Positions 34,341 through 45,511 of a DNA stretch of 64,000 nucleotides are shown piece by piece (within the stretch, counting starts at the first letter, position 1; every line of letters begins with the position of its first letter). Position numbers and translations under genes: made by a program. This DNA comes from Heracleum sosnowskyi. Lineage: Eukaryota; Streptophyta; Magnoliopsida; Apiales; Apiaceae. Below the pieces are notes generated by a model that did no database searches, was not told where the DNA came from, and saw only the letters and a program-made list of their open reading frames with translations. Location: the NCBI GenBank assembly GCA_030848705.1, contig CM061245.1, positions 59,732,006-59,796,005 on the forward strand, read 5' to 3'.

Positions 34341-35984
34341 GTACGGTTCTTTTTTTAATATTAATAATAATTATATTAATTTGTATTTTTTTCATAATTT
34401 TATGTTATTAACTTTTAGAATTTATTTATTAGGTTTTAGGCACTCAATCAACTACTTGTGTTGTATCTTGAGTTCTAAAAATCATATTTGAATGTTTTAC
34501 GGCAGACACAATACTCACAAAATAATCTTTAATTTAGTGACTGTTTAACAATTATTTTTTAATTAAAACTACCTTAAAATTGAAAAGAAAAAAAAAAGTG
34601 ACAAAATTTTACATTAAGAATTTTTATTCAACTTAGAAAATTTATTTACTATTTTTAGTATTTAACTATAGTTCTACTAACAACTAAATATACTTTTTAA
34701 TATTACATCTAACGGGTTTCATATATCTATTTTAAGATCTAACAAATTAATCTTTAATCAAGTGATGGTTTAACAATTTTTTTACAATTAAAACTACCCC
34801 AAAACTAAAGAGAGATGAAAGTGACAAATTTTTATGTTGAGAATTCTATTCGATTTAGGAAATTTTCATGTATTTAATTTAAATTATCAAAATACATATT
34901 TTTAGTTTTTTAAATATAATTCAACAAACAACCAAATACACTTCTTCATATTCGATCTAACGGTTCTCATCTATCTATTTGGAAATCTGACGAACCTTAT
35001 TATTTTGATATGTAAATAGGAATTGAATACCATTATTAATGGAACAAATCTTTTTATTAAGTTATAAGTACATGCAATCCAATTCTAATATTAATACTTT
35101 CACTTTTGATTTATATCTCTTTTAGATAATAATTTCTATTTTTATAAGATATAAACTTGATCGTTTATTTTTAAAAATATTAGATTCAATGTTGAGATTG
35201 TTTTGGCGGTACTGAACACTACTACCAAAGTGTGAGTACCAGAGTTTTGGATAAAATTTCTCTTATGCATATTATATAAGGATATAATAAGGATATAATG
35301 TATAAGGATATAATAAGGAAATAATGTATATACTAAGTGAAAATTTGATATAAGTATCAAACTAAGTGACTTTACTTTTAATGTTTCGGTTTTATTTATT
35401 GTGAATATATAAAATTTTAAAACATTATTATCTAAAAATTATTAAAGAGAATAAAAATATGTTAAGATTATATAAAACTGTATTCTCATATTATTATATT
35501 TTTTATCGATTTGAATTTTTTCTTAAATTGATTTTAATATTTTATTGAAAGAAACTTAGAATTTCTAAATTTTAAGAAAATTAGGGAAATTTTTTTAATT
35601 GGTGCTACATTAATAAAAAAATATTTATTAAAATTTATATATTCACTTTATTATTTGGGCTCTATCTTGGGTTTTAGAAATCGAATTTTGACAATTTTAC
35701 AGCTCACAGGAAGCTAACGAAATTATCTTTAATTTAATAATGGTTTAATAATTATTATCTAACTTGACCTACCTATAAACGGAAGAGAAAATATAATTAT
35801 GAATTTTTACATAAAGATTTCTATTCAATATAGAAAACCAATTTATAATTGCTTAAATTATCAAAAATATACTTAGTATTTAAATAAAATCCTACTTTTA
35901 ATCAAATACACATTTTAATATAAATATTATCTTCATTGTTGGATTAAAATTAAATATAATATGATTATATATAATTTTCAATGT
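34341..35984. repeat. AT-rich DNA with a decayed ~225-bp repeat
   Basis: A unit beginning near (A)ATCTTTAATTTAGTGACTG at about 34524 recurs at about 34750 (ATCTTTAATCAAGTGATGG) and at about 35726 (ATCTTTAATTTAATAATGG). Each is followed by GGTTTAA(C/T)AATT, AAACTACC-like, GTGACAAAATTTT-like and TTCTATTC(G/A)A phrases. No coding region. Confidence 0.5.
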
Positions 35985-36600
35985 TACAAAAATATATATA
36001 TAAGATTATATACTGGATTCTCTGTTATATATGATCTTTTTAAATATATATAAGATTCTATGTTGGATTCAATACATTAAGCTTAATTGTTGTTAAACTT
36101 TGTGATTTTAATCCTAATAATTCATCTTTTATGAAAAATAAATTATGATGGTGTTCTTTCGTGTTCTTTATAGCTAATGCTCAATGAAGAACACTCTTAT
36201 ATAAATAACACTATAGAATCTTACATGAAATTGCATTTAGATTCTAATTTTCGCACCAATAAATATTTTTTATCAATAAAAATAAAATCAAACAAAAAAA
36301 TTAGGATCAAAGATAACATGATTACACGTAATTTCATTGTTACATATATATATATAAGATTCTATATTGGATTTTATATTGGATTCTATATAAGGTTTGA
36401 TTTTAAAGTTTAGATGAGATTCTACGTTAAATTCGACGTGTTACGCCTAATTGTTGTTAAATTTTGTGATTTTAATCTTAACAAATCAATTTTTATGAAA
36501 AATAAAGTGTTATAATGATATTTTTATTGTTCTTTATATAAGGTGTTTTTCCTATAATGCAACCCATATAGGCTAATTCTCTATGAAAAACACTCGTATA
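35985..36600. mobile_element. MITE-like element, copy 2, plus partial copy
   Basis: 36155-36560 has the same architecture as 19031-19440: GAAGAACACTCTTATATAAA at left, ATGAGATTCTACGTTAAATTCG inside, and GTTCTTTATATAAGGTGTTTTTCC at right. A partial copy precedes it (35985-36175), and a further AAAACACTCGTATA follows at about 36587, so copies may be nested or in tandem. Confidence 0.5.
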
Positions 36601-36632
36601 TATATATATATATATGTGTCCTACTCTAGTAG

Positions 36633-37137
36633 TGATATGGTCAGAAAAGTAATTATAGAAATATAATTGACTAGTCAAACAAAAGGCCGATATTTAAGGC
36701 CCGACACCCTAATTATTCATTAATTTCGTAATTAATGAGTAGGGAAAATATACAGCTCATGAAAAGAGCCTTGATTATGGAAAATTAGTCAAAGAAGGAT
36801 CTGGAATCCCAATTAAAGGCAATCAATGAGTCATAACCTTTATCAACAAGGAAACGAATTCTTCAGCAAGAAATACAATACTTATCCAATATCAAAAAGA
36901 AGACTTATCCGTTAAGTCTCCTAAACATACCATAAATACTAGGCTTCAGACGCCTATATAAGGTCCCCTGATCCTACAATCAGAACTACGTCTTTGGCTT
37001 GATTCTCATCATTAATTGAGATACGTAGGCATCTTGTGAGGACCAATTTAGTCCGGAAACACGAGTGCAGCCATTAAAGCTCGAAGCTCATTAATCCTAG
37101 CATTAAATTCACAAAGCACATTTTTTAATCCATAACA
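36633..37137 (+). repeat. Gypsy1 5' LTR
   Basis: TGATATGG...CCATAACA. TATA-like GCCTATATAAGG at about 36951-36962 places the transcription start near 36985. Confidence 0.95.
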
Positions 37138-37157
37138 TTTGGCGACGTCTGTGGGAA
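37138..37157 (+). other. Gypsy1 primer binding site
   Basis: TTTGGCGACGTCTGTGGGAA lies directly after the LTR. Gypsy2 has TTTGGCGCCGTCTGTGGGAA; the form with GCGCCGTC is common in plant Ty3/gypsy elements. The tRNA is not assigned here. Confidence 0.75.
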
Positions 37158-37170
37158 GACAACATCAACC

Positions 37171-38847
37171 ATGGCAAACACACGAAGAACAGCTCAGGAT
37201 ACTCAAACTCCCGATGATCGCCCTATCACCTCTGAGGCTGATCAGCCACTGCCGACTACTGACACGCAAGGGGCGAATATCCCCACCAATACTCAAGGAC
37301 CGGAAATCCCGATTTCGGTTGAAGGGACGAATCCCCTGCAGATGGTCATTCATGGATCTAATCCACAAGAGACCGTTCACCAGCAACCAATCACGACCTC
37401 CCCGCTGCTCATGAATGCACCAAGGAGCCTTCAACTCCATACTACTGATCTCCCTCAATACGCGAATCAGACTTTGGGGATGCCAAGCTATGGCATGCCC
37501 CCTCGACCCATGGCGGGCGGTAGTGGAACTAATCCAATCTACCATGAGGCATATGTGCCCCCCTATATTCAAGGTCTGGGACCCCAAAATCAACAAACTC
37601 GTCAGACCCCTCTCATTCAAGATTACTCTGGCCCATACACTGAGGATGAGGGTTATAAAACTGGGGAAGATGTCGCCCCAAGAAGGAGACGTTCTTCACA
37701 GGCAAATCGGGAGCAACCTCAAACTACTAGGGAGAAACTTGCAGCCCATGAGGCAGAGACTGCAAGGCTCAAAAAACTCCTTGCTGAAGAAGAGGCCGCT
37801 CAATCTCGGGGCCGAACAACTGAAGGAATCCCGATAATCAACTTGGATCCACCAAGAAGGACCAAGAGGGCTGAAGCCCCAAGGGGTGATCCTAGTGTTC
37901 TGTTGCCTTTGGGAGATCCTGATGATCCTACACCACCGTTTACTCAAGACATCATGAAAACGGCTATATCCAGAAAGTTTAAGATGCCTTCGATCAAAGA
38001 CTATGATGGAACGGGAGATCCCGCAAATCATGTAAGGACCTTCTCCAATGCACTGCTGCTGCAGCCAACCAACGATGCAGTCAAGTGTAGGGCGTTTCCA
38101 CAAACCTTGGCAGGCATGGCCCAACGTTGGTATAGCCGTCTACCTCCCAACTCTATTGGGTCATTCAAGGAACTAAGCAAGGCTTTCATCAATCAGTTCA
38201 TTAGTGGAAGGGTGCATGAGAAAAGTTCTGCATCACTCATGGCAATCCGGCAAGGACAGAATGAGGCCCTAAGGGACTACATCAATCGATTCACTCGAGA
38301 GGCTTTAAAAGTCCCGGACTTAGAGGACAGAGTGGCTATGATAGCCCTGCAACAAGGAACCACTGATGACCACTTCAAACGGTCGTTAGCTAAACATCCC
38401 CCCGAGAGCATGCTGAAGCTCCAAGATAGAGCCGGAAAGTATATCAAGGCTGAAGAAAGTATGAGAAAATATGAACCCACCACTGGCGGTAGTGGAAACT
38501 CAAAGAAAAGAAAAGAAACTCAGGAGTACGACGTCAAGGAAAAGTTTCCCCGAACATCAAAGAACTCTGATTTTCCCCCCAAGAGAAACAATTTTGGGCC
38601 AAAATTCACAGAATATGCAAGATTGAATACTCCCAGGAGTCAAATTCTGATGGAGATAGCCAAAGAAGAAGATATCAAATGGCCAAAGCCAATGAGGGCT
38701 GATTTGTCCAAACGGAACCAAAATCAGTTTTGTCGGTTCCACAAAGAAGTCGGTCATGACACCGACGATTGTAGGCAATTGAAAGATGAGATTGAGTTTC
38801 TGATACGAAGAGGAAAACTCAGTAAGTTCACTAAGGATGGAAGCTAA
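37171..38847 (+). CDS. Gypsy1 gag
   Basis: 558 codons from ATG 37171 (MANTRRTAQDTQTPDD). The N-terminal ~200 residues are Pro/Gln-rich; about 190-225 forms a charged likely coiled coil (EKLAAHEAETARLKKLLAEE). The retrotrans_gag domain is about 290-430 (AQRWYSRLPPNSIGSF, ALRDYINRFTREALKV). A single knuckle C-x2-H-x5-H-x4-C (CRFHKEVGHDTDDC) lies at about 521-534, the Tat-type gag knuckle. The frame ends at TAA 38845-38847; pol continues in the same frame straight after, so only this stop separates them. Confidence 0.9.
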   Translation: MANTRRTAQDTQTPDDRPITSEADQPLPTTDTQGANIPTNTQGPEIPISVEGTNPLQMVIHGSNPQETVHQQPITTSPLLMNAPRSLQLHTTDLPQYANQTLGMPSYGMPPRPMAGGSGTNPIYHEAYVPPYIQGLGPQNQQTRQTPLIQDYSGPYTEDEGYKTGEDVAPRRRRSSQANREQPQTTREKLAAHEAETARLKKLLAEEEAAQSRGRTTEGIPIINLDPPRRTKRAEAPRGDPSVLLPLGDPDDPTPPFTQDIMKTAISRKFKMPSIKDYDGTGDPANHVRTFSNALLLQPTNDAVKCRAFPQTLAGMAQRWYSRLPPNSIGSFKELSKAFINQFISGRVHEKSSASLMAIRQGQNEALRDYINRFTREALKVPDLEDRVAMIALQQGTTDDHFKRSLAKHPPESMLKLQDRAGKYIKAEESMRKYEPTTGGSGNSKKRKETQEYDVKEKFPRTSKNSDFPPKRNNFGPKFTEYARLNTPRSQILMEIAKEEDIKWPKPMRADLSKRNQNQFCRFHKEVGHDTDDCRQLKDEIEFLIRRGKLSKFTKDGS

Positions 38848-40653
38848 GGGAGCCAAAGGGGGAACTATGAAAGGAAGGATTATGATAGAAGGGACAACGA
38901 TCAAGATCGGAATCCCAAGCCCCGAGGGCCAGTGATCAACATGATATTCGGAGGGCCAACTGCTGATGGGTCCTCCCGAAACTCAAGAAAGGCTTATGCC
39001 CGAGAGGTAATGACTGTGGTTGGAGAAGCACCGAAACGTGCCAGAACAGAAGTGTCAATAGGTTTTGACGATTCAGACTTAGAAGGGGTGAAGTTCCCCC
39101 ATGATGATCCTCTTATCATAGTACCTGTGATAGGCAACTCCGAAACAAAAAGAGTCTTGGTTGATAATGGAGCTTCAGTGGATATCTTGTTCCACGATGC
39201 CTTTATCAAGATGGGTTACACAGACTCTCAGTTAACACCCTCAAATATGCCTATATATGGATTCAACGGGGTGGAATCAAAAGTGGAAGGCACTATCCAA
39301 CTCCCAATGAGTATGGGGCAAGGGATGAATACGTCTACTCAGATGTTGAACTTCATAGTTATAAAAGCGACTTCAACCTACAATGCAATCCTGGGAAGGA
39401 CTGGTCTTCATGCGTTTAAGGCTGTTGCCTCATCTTATCATCTAAAAATCAAGTTCCCAACGAGGAATGAGATTGGTGAAGAACGAGGAGACCAAAAGAT
39501 GGCTAGAAGTTGTTATGTAGCCGCGTTAAGGCCTGATGGAACCGGGGGGCAGGTTCTCCCTATTGAAGACATGAACACTAGTGACAATGAGGACCGAAGA
39601 GGGAAACCAGCTGAGGATTTAATCCCAATTCCCTTAGTCCCGGGTGAACCAGAGAAGGTGACTTATATTGGGGCACTACTGCCCGAACCATTGAAGAGCA
39701 AACTTACGTCTTTTCTTCAAGAAAACAATGACATTTTTGCTTGGACAGCGGCCGACATGCCAGGGATTGATCCCAAATTGATATCTCACAAATTGAATGT
39801 GGATCCAGAAAGGAAGACAGTGAAACAAAAGAAAAGAAATTTTGCTCCAGAAAGGCTTGAAGCCATTAAGCAAGAAGTGAATAAGCTTTTGGAAGCTGGA
39901 TTCATTGAGGAAATCCAATTCCCAGAATGGTTAGCTAACCCCGTAATGGTCAAAAAAGCTAACGGGAAGTGGAGGATGTGCGTCGACTTCACCGACTTGA
40001 ATGATGCGTGTCCTAAAGATTGTTTTCCCTTACCAAGGATTGATGCTCTGATAGATGCCACTGCTGGGCATGAGATGCTAAGTTTCATGGATGGCTTCAG
40101 TGGATATAACCAAATCAAGATGCATAAAGATGACATCGCCAAGGTATCATTCATCACTGACTTTGGTGTCTTCTGTTTCTTAGTCATGGCTTTTGGGCTT
40201 AAGAATGCAGGAGCGACCTATCAAAGGTTGGTAAACAAAATCTTTGAACACCTAATTGGAAAAACCATGGAGGTCTACGTGGATGACATGTTAGTCAAAA
40301 GTCTCGATAAGGCCGATCACATTAAGCACCTCCGAGAGGCATTCGAAGTGCTAAGGCACCACAAGATGATGTTGAATCCAGCTAAGTGTGCCTTTGGTGT
40401 AGGCTCGGGAAAGTTCTTAGGCCTGATGGTCTCCAAGAGAGGAATTGAGGCTAACCCCGACAAGATCAAAGCAATCCTAGACATGGAACCCCCCAAGTCT
40501 GTTAAGGATGTGCAGAAATTGACAGGAAGAGTTGCAGCATTGGGAAGGTTCATCTCCAAGTCAGGAGAGAAGTGTTTACCCTTCTTCAAAGCACTCAAAA
40601 AAGTGAAAATTTTGAATGGAAAACTGAAAGCCAAGAGGCCTTTGAGGCCCTGA
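38848..40653 (+). CDS. Gypsy1 protease and reverse transcriptase (5' part of pol)
   Basis: In frame with gag after its stop; first Met at 38932. Protease motif VLVDNGASVDILF at about 39151-39189 (DNGA in place of DSGA/DTGA). RT begins around 39830: KWRMCVDFTDLNDACPKD, GYNQIKM, FGLKNAGATYQRLVNKIF, and the YVDDM active site at about 40276-40290. The last ~17 codons (VKILNGKLKAKRPLRP) are out of frame after loss of one base in the A6 run at 40597-40602; the true continuation is in frame 3. Confidence 0.88.
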   Translation, partial: GSQRGNYERKDYDRRDNDQDRNPKPRGPVINMIFGGPTADGSSRNSRKAYAREVMTVVGEAPKRARTEVSIGFDDSDLEGVKFPHDDPLIIVPVIGNSETKRVLVDNGASVDILFHDAFIKMGYTDSQLTPSNMPIYGFNGVESKVEGTIQLPMSMGQGMNTSTQMLNFIVIKATSTYNAILGRTGLHAFKAVASSYHLKIKFPTRNEIGEERGDQKMARSCYVAALRPDGTGGQVLPIEDMNTSDNEDRRGKPAEDLIPIPLVPGEPEKVTYIGALLPEPLKSKLTSFLQENNDIFAWTAADMPGIDPKLISHKLNVDPERKTVKQKKRNFAPERLEAIKQEVNKLLEAGFIEEIQFPEWLANPVMVKKANGKWRMCVDFTDLNDACPKDCFPLPRIDALIDATAGHEMLSFMDGFSGYNQIKMHKDDIAKVSFITDFGVFCFLVMAFGLKNAGATYQRLVNKIFEHLIGKTMEVYVDDMLVKSLDKADHIKHLREAFEVLRHHKMMLNPAKCAFGVGSGKFLGLMVSKRGIEANPDKIKAILDMEPPKSVKDVQKLTGRVAALGRFISKSGEKCLPFFKALKKVKILNGKLKAKRPLRP

Positions 40654-42854
40654 AGAAATATATGGCTGAAGCACCCCTATTGGCAAAACCCAAGACAGGG
40701 GAAACTCTCTACTTGTACTTGGCAGTTTCTAACACAGCCCTTGGAGCTGTTTTGATAAAGGAAGAATTGAAAGTGTAGAAGCCCGTCTACTATGTGAGTA
40801 AGATTCTTCATGGGGCAGAAATAAACTACTCAACGATTGAGAAGTTTGCCTTAGCCTTGATAATGGTCTCAAGAAAGCTACGCCCGTACTTCCAGGCTCA
40901 CAAGATAGAGGTCTTGACTGATCAACCTCTAAGAAACATCTTGCATAGCCCTCAAGTTAGTGGAAGATTGATCAAATGGGCCATTGAATTGGGCGAATTT
41001 GACATCAAGTATAAGCCTCGAACGGCCATAAAAGCTCAAGCACTTGCTGACTTCATGGTTGAATGTACCATTGACAACCAAGAAGTCGGGGAGCAGGAAG
41101 TAATAATGGAAGACAAGAAAGATCAAGAAATGGACTTCAAAGAATATTGGGTGCTCTATTTTGATGGAGCATCAAAAACAAAATCAAGTGGAGCCGGTTT
41201 AGTGCTACAAAGTCCTGATGGATTCCTCATTGAGTATGCACTAAAACTTGACTTCCCAACGACAAACAATGAGGCTGAGTATGAAGCTCTGATAGCTGGC
41301 TTAGGGCTGGCTGGAGCCTTGAGGGTCAAAACTCTGAAATTATGTGGAGACTCGAGGCTAGTGGTTTCCCAAGTAAATGGGGAATTTGAGGCCAGAGATG
41401 AAGTCATGGCCAAGTACTTGAAACTTGTCAAGGCCATCATGACTCAGTTCGACGAATGCTATGTGGAACACATTCCAAGGGAAGAAAACATAAAGGCTGA
41501 TGCCCTGTCTAAGTTTGCTTCTTCTGAAATTGAAAACTATACAGGGAGTGTATACTTCCAAGTCTTAAAGACCCCAAGCATCAACGGAAAGTTGGTAGCA
41601 CCCATTGATGTTGGCAGCTGTTGGATGGATCCCATCAAAGCTCATCTGGAAACTGGGTGGCTACCCAAAGATACTTCAGAAGCACGAAAGCTATACGTCA
41701 GAGCACTAAGGTATACCCTGATTGAGGGACTCCTATACAAGAAGTCTTTCATCATTCCATATCTGAAATGTTTGAGACCTCAAGAGGCGGAATTGGCCCT
41801 AAAGGAAGTACATGAAGGAATCTGTGGGCAACACTTGGGGGGCAGAGCCCTTGCTCATAAAGTCACCCGTCTAGGTTTCTATTGGCCAAGCATACTTGCT
41901 GATGCTAAAAGCTATGTGAAGAAATGTGAACGGTGCCAGAAACATGCACCTGTGGTTAGACAACCACCAGAGATGATGACATCCATTAACTCACCTATCC
42001 CCTTTGCCATGTGGGGAATGGATATACTCGGGCCATTTCCAATGACAAGTGCTCAAAGAAAATTCTTGATAGTAGCAATCGACTACTTCACCAAGTGGAT
42101 TGAGGCTAAGCCCTTAGCTAAGATAACCACCAAGCAAGTAATGCAATTCTTCTGGGAAAATGTGATATGCCGATATGGAATTCCCCGAGTCCTGGTCACG
42201 GACAATGGAACTCAGTTTAACAACGATGAGTTTAAGAAGTATTGTGATGAGAACGATATCAAGTTGCGATTCACTTCTGTTGCCCATCCTCAAGCAAATG
42301 GGCAAGCTGAGGTTGCAAATCGAATTATCCTGGATGGACTAAAGAAAAGAGTTGAACGCTCCAGAAACACTTGGGTAGACGAATTACTCCCCATACTTTG
42401 GGCATATCGTACTACTTGTAAAGTCACCACCGGGGCAACTCCATTTCTATTGGCTTATGGAGCAGAGGCAGTGGTCCCGGTGGAGATTACTCACACCTCC
42501 CCAAGAGTTGAGGCTTATGAACCAGAAGAAAATGAAGAAGGCTTGAGGCTAGCTTTGGATCTAATTGACGAAGTTAGAGATGAAGCAAACGCCAAGATAA
42601 TTGAACATCAAAAGAAAGCCTCTTTCTACTACAACCTAAGGGTTAAAGAAAGGTTCTTTCGTCAAGGAGACTTGGTTCTCAGAAAGATTGAAGCATCCGG
42701 AGTTGGACAAAAAGGGAAGCTGGCCCCAAATTGGGAAGGACCATATCGCGTCAAGAACGTATTTGGTCGAGGCTCATATAAGTTAGAAACCCTTGAAGGG
42801 CATGAGGTGCCGAGGACTTGGCATGCCTCCAATTTGAAAGTTTATTATGTTTAA
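40605..42854 (+). CDS. Gypsy1 RNase H, archaeal-type RNase H and integrase (3' part of pol)
   Basis: Frame 3 from about 40605. The gypsy RNase H remnant (EAFEALKKYMAEAPLLAKP, SNTALGAVLI) is crossed by TAG 40776-40778, then YYVSKILHGAEINYSTIEK. The second RNase H is archaeal-type (YFDGASKTKSSGAGLVL at about 41158, NNEAEYEALIAGL, DSRLVVSQVNGEF). Integrase: HHCC knuckle (HEGICGQHLGG ... CERCQKH), core D at about 42019 (GMDILGPF), D at about 42200 (TDNGTQF), E at about 42304 (ANGQAEVANR), then a C-terminal DNA-binding-like segment ending ASNLKVYYV. Dual RNase H is the Tat hallmark. Apart from the TAG it is fully open. Confidence 0.88.
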
Positions 42855-43140
42855 AGTGATTCCCAAGTGGACTTACTACTAGAAATAAGGTTCGATGAAA
42901 CCAGCCCAAGTTTTTAAACTTGAGTACTATGTAAGGGTTGATCCCATTTTTAAAGTTATGAATTTCATATTCTTATGATTTCATTAAATATGCAACGCAT
43001 TATGTTAGACATGTGAACTACGCATGCAAAATCAAGAAAAGCTAGAAAAGTTGAAATAAACTTAATAAGAAAGTTAAATTAAAACCCCGAAGGGTGAGTT
43101 CAGAAAAGAACATAAAAATAAATAGCCACACAGGGCTAAC

Positions 43141-44999
43141 CTATGCTATATCATCCTGATGAGTCTCCTCCTCAAAGTTAAGGGGAATATCATCCTTAGC
43201 AGCATCCCCCAAATCTTCATCTCTAACTGGATCAGAATCCAGAAAGAGCTCAGGAATATCATCAAAAGGCTGAGATGAGGGGTTGGCAGTAGTATCCTTG
43301 GATGTCCCAGATAAGTCAGGAACGGGAAACTTATCCAAGGACACCCCTTCAATCTTCGTCCCCAGCTCCTCAATAATGGATTCCCAACAATCCTTGAAGG
43401 TGCTAGGAAAGTTAGCATCATACTCAGCATTAAGGAGGTCATCAAACTCCTTAGATGCCCTGTACTCAGCAATAACATCCTCGCGACCCCTTTGGAGTTG
43501 GGCCTCCAGCTGCCTGACCTTCTCCTTCTCATCTACAAGCTCCCTCTCAACCCCTCTAAACATCTCAAAATTTGAGGTAGAGGAGGCGAAATACCTGTCT
43601 CTATCCCTCTCAGCTATCAGCTTTTCAGCTCGAACTGCCTTCAAGTTGTGAAGAGCAGGTTGATGATAGGTGTTAGCCTATAAAACAAAGGCACATATTT
43701 CAAAAAGTGAACTAAAGAAAGAAAGATTAAACTAAAGTGAAAAGTACTTACAGAAGCAAGGGCTTGGGCCCCAAGAAGCTCAATCTGGAGATCCTCCGAG
43801 GACTCCACAACATGGGCCACGTCCCTTGGAGTGACCACATTTCTGGACCACTCTGCGGCAGCCCTGGAATCACCAACTATGGTGTCCCTGTTAAGTAAAC
43901 CCCATTTAACCACAAATGGGTTGGGATCCTCGTCAACAAGGACAGCCCGCTCGGCCAAAAAAGAGGGCACCTTCTCCATAGTAGGGGAGCCATCTACGGC
44001 CTTCTTCCGCTTGGAAGGCCTATCTATCTCCACGATCACCGCCTTAGAGGCATGGTCCTCCCTCCTCTTGAAAAATAGCATTCAAAGCGGTTTTGGCTGG
44101 AAAGAAAAGACAAACGTTACAATCATATTATATGACAACAAAGAATAAAGGAAAGGAAGTTAAGTTTATATACCCCGAGGTTCAAGGGTGCTAAGCCCCA
44201 TAGCTTGAAGGTTATCCTCAGAAATTAGGAGATTGCAATGATGCAAGCAATCACCCGTCAGGAGTTGAATTGCCGCAAGATCATCTACCCCTAATTTAAG
44301 GGACCTCAAAGAACCGTCCGTAGCCCTTGTGAAGTTAGGACAAAAATAATTGTTCCAATCATCCCCATCTAAGTAAATATAAAACCACTTTTTTTTCCAC
44401 AAGGGAAGAGAGTCGGGAGAAGAGCCAGAAACGAAGCAACTACGGTTTAAGGTTCGATATTGAATCTTAACCCAACCTATATCATCTGGAGCATTTACAA
44501 ATTTAAAGAGGTATCGAAATACTGATACACTGGGCTCTACCCTATGTTTCATGCATTGGGCCAGGAAACAATATATAAATCTCCACCCATTGGGCATTAG
44601 TTGTGTAGGACAAATTTTAATCTCGGCTAATAAATGACAAACAAAAGGGTGAGGAGGAAGGCGAAAACCAGAATAAAAAGTCTCTTTGTATATCCTAATG
44701 GCCCCGGGCTTAGGATAACAAGCCCTGTCATTTGGGCCAGGTGCTACGGCCCTATATGGGGCCTTTATGCCAAAAAGAACGGAAATGTCATCAACCCTAC
44801 TCTGTTTGTATTTAGAAGGAATATTATGGGCCTCTAAATGGAGAAGATTTGGGAAAGCATCCCCAAAATCAGAAAGTAAATCTCTAAGGGAAAAAACGTT
44901 TGCATGAACTAGAGACTTTGGAGGTCGATTACCTCGATTTGCTCTGGCAGGGCGAGAAGGTTGAGATAGCTGAGATTGAGATGAGCTTGAATCCGCCAT
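43141..44999 (-). CDS. Antisense three-exon gene in Gypsy1 ('putative gypsy-type transposon' family)
   Basis: Opposite to gag-pol, between integrase and 3' LTR. Exon A 44174-44999 starts MADSSSSQSQLSQPSRP and carries a globular domain (GDAFPNLLHLEAHNIPSKY, SGFRLPPHPFVCHLLAEI, NGWRFIYCFLAQC) like the plant putative gypsy-type transposon domain. Donor GG|GTATAT at 44173. Exon B is about 43752-44080 (KWGLLNRDTIVGD). Exon C 43141-43677 is a coiled coil (ERELVDEKEKVRQLEAQLQ) with an acidic tail ending DDIA. The B/C junction keeps phase 0. The A/B junction does not: the obvious acceptor (TTTCCAG, about 44103) puts exon B out of frame, so another acceptor or a 1-nt lesion exists. Similar antisense ORFs occur in Tat relatives (Grande, RIRE2); function unknown. 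Confidence 0.7.
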
Positions 45000-45511
45000 T
45001 AAAATCCTTCCGAAGAATGCTTGAACCCAGAAAACTTGCTGGAGAAGATGAAGATTTAAACGGAAACTGGGAAATGCACGGTGGCTTGAACGCCGGAAAT
45101 CGCTTTGCCGCGGAATCCTAGCAGAGCTTTTCTAAGGAAAGTTTCTGAGAAAATTTAGTAGAATGACTTTGAAGTATGAAAATGGAAGTTCTACTCCACT
45201 TGATTTATAGGAGTAGTAGCCGGTGACAACGTTCCAATAAACCGTCTATAGACGGTATATGGACCGAGAACAGGTCACTGGGCCTTTCATAGGCGGGAAG
45301 CCCAAATAAATTCAAAATTTGAATTACAAGTTCTAGAAGAACCTGGAGAATCGCTAGGTGGGAAGCCCAAATAAATTCGAATTGAAAGTTCTAGAAGAAT
45401 CTAGAACATTCAACATATAAAAATATGTATGGTTTAAATATTAACCAAACAAAGGAAAAAGACCCGACATAAGGACCAATTTCGAAAAACTTATGTTCAA
45501 AGTTCCCTTGG

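Noticed and set aside
37165..40634. Several 70-177-codon minus-strand frames under Gypsy1 gag and pol
   Set aside because: Opposite-strand shadows of gag-pol; the real antisense gene begins only at 44999.
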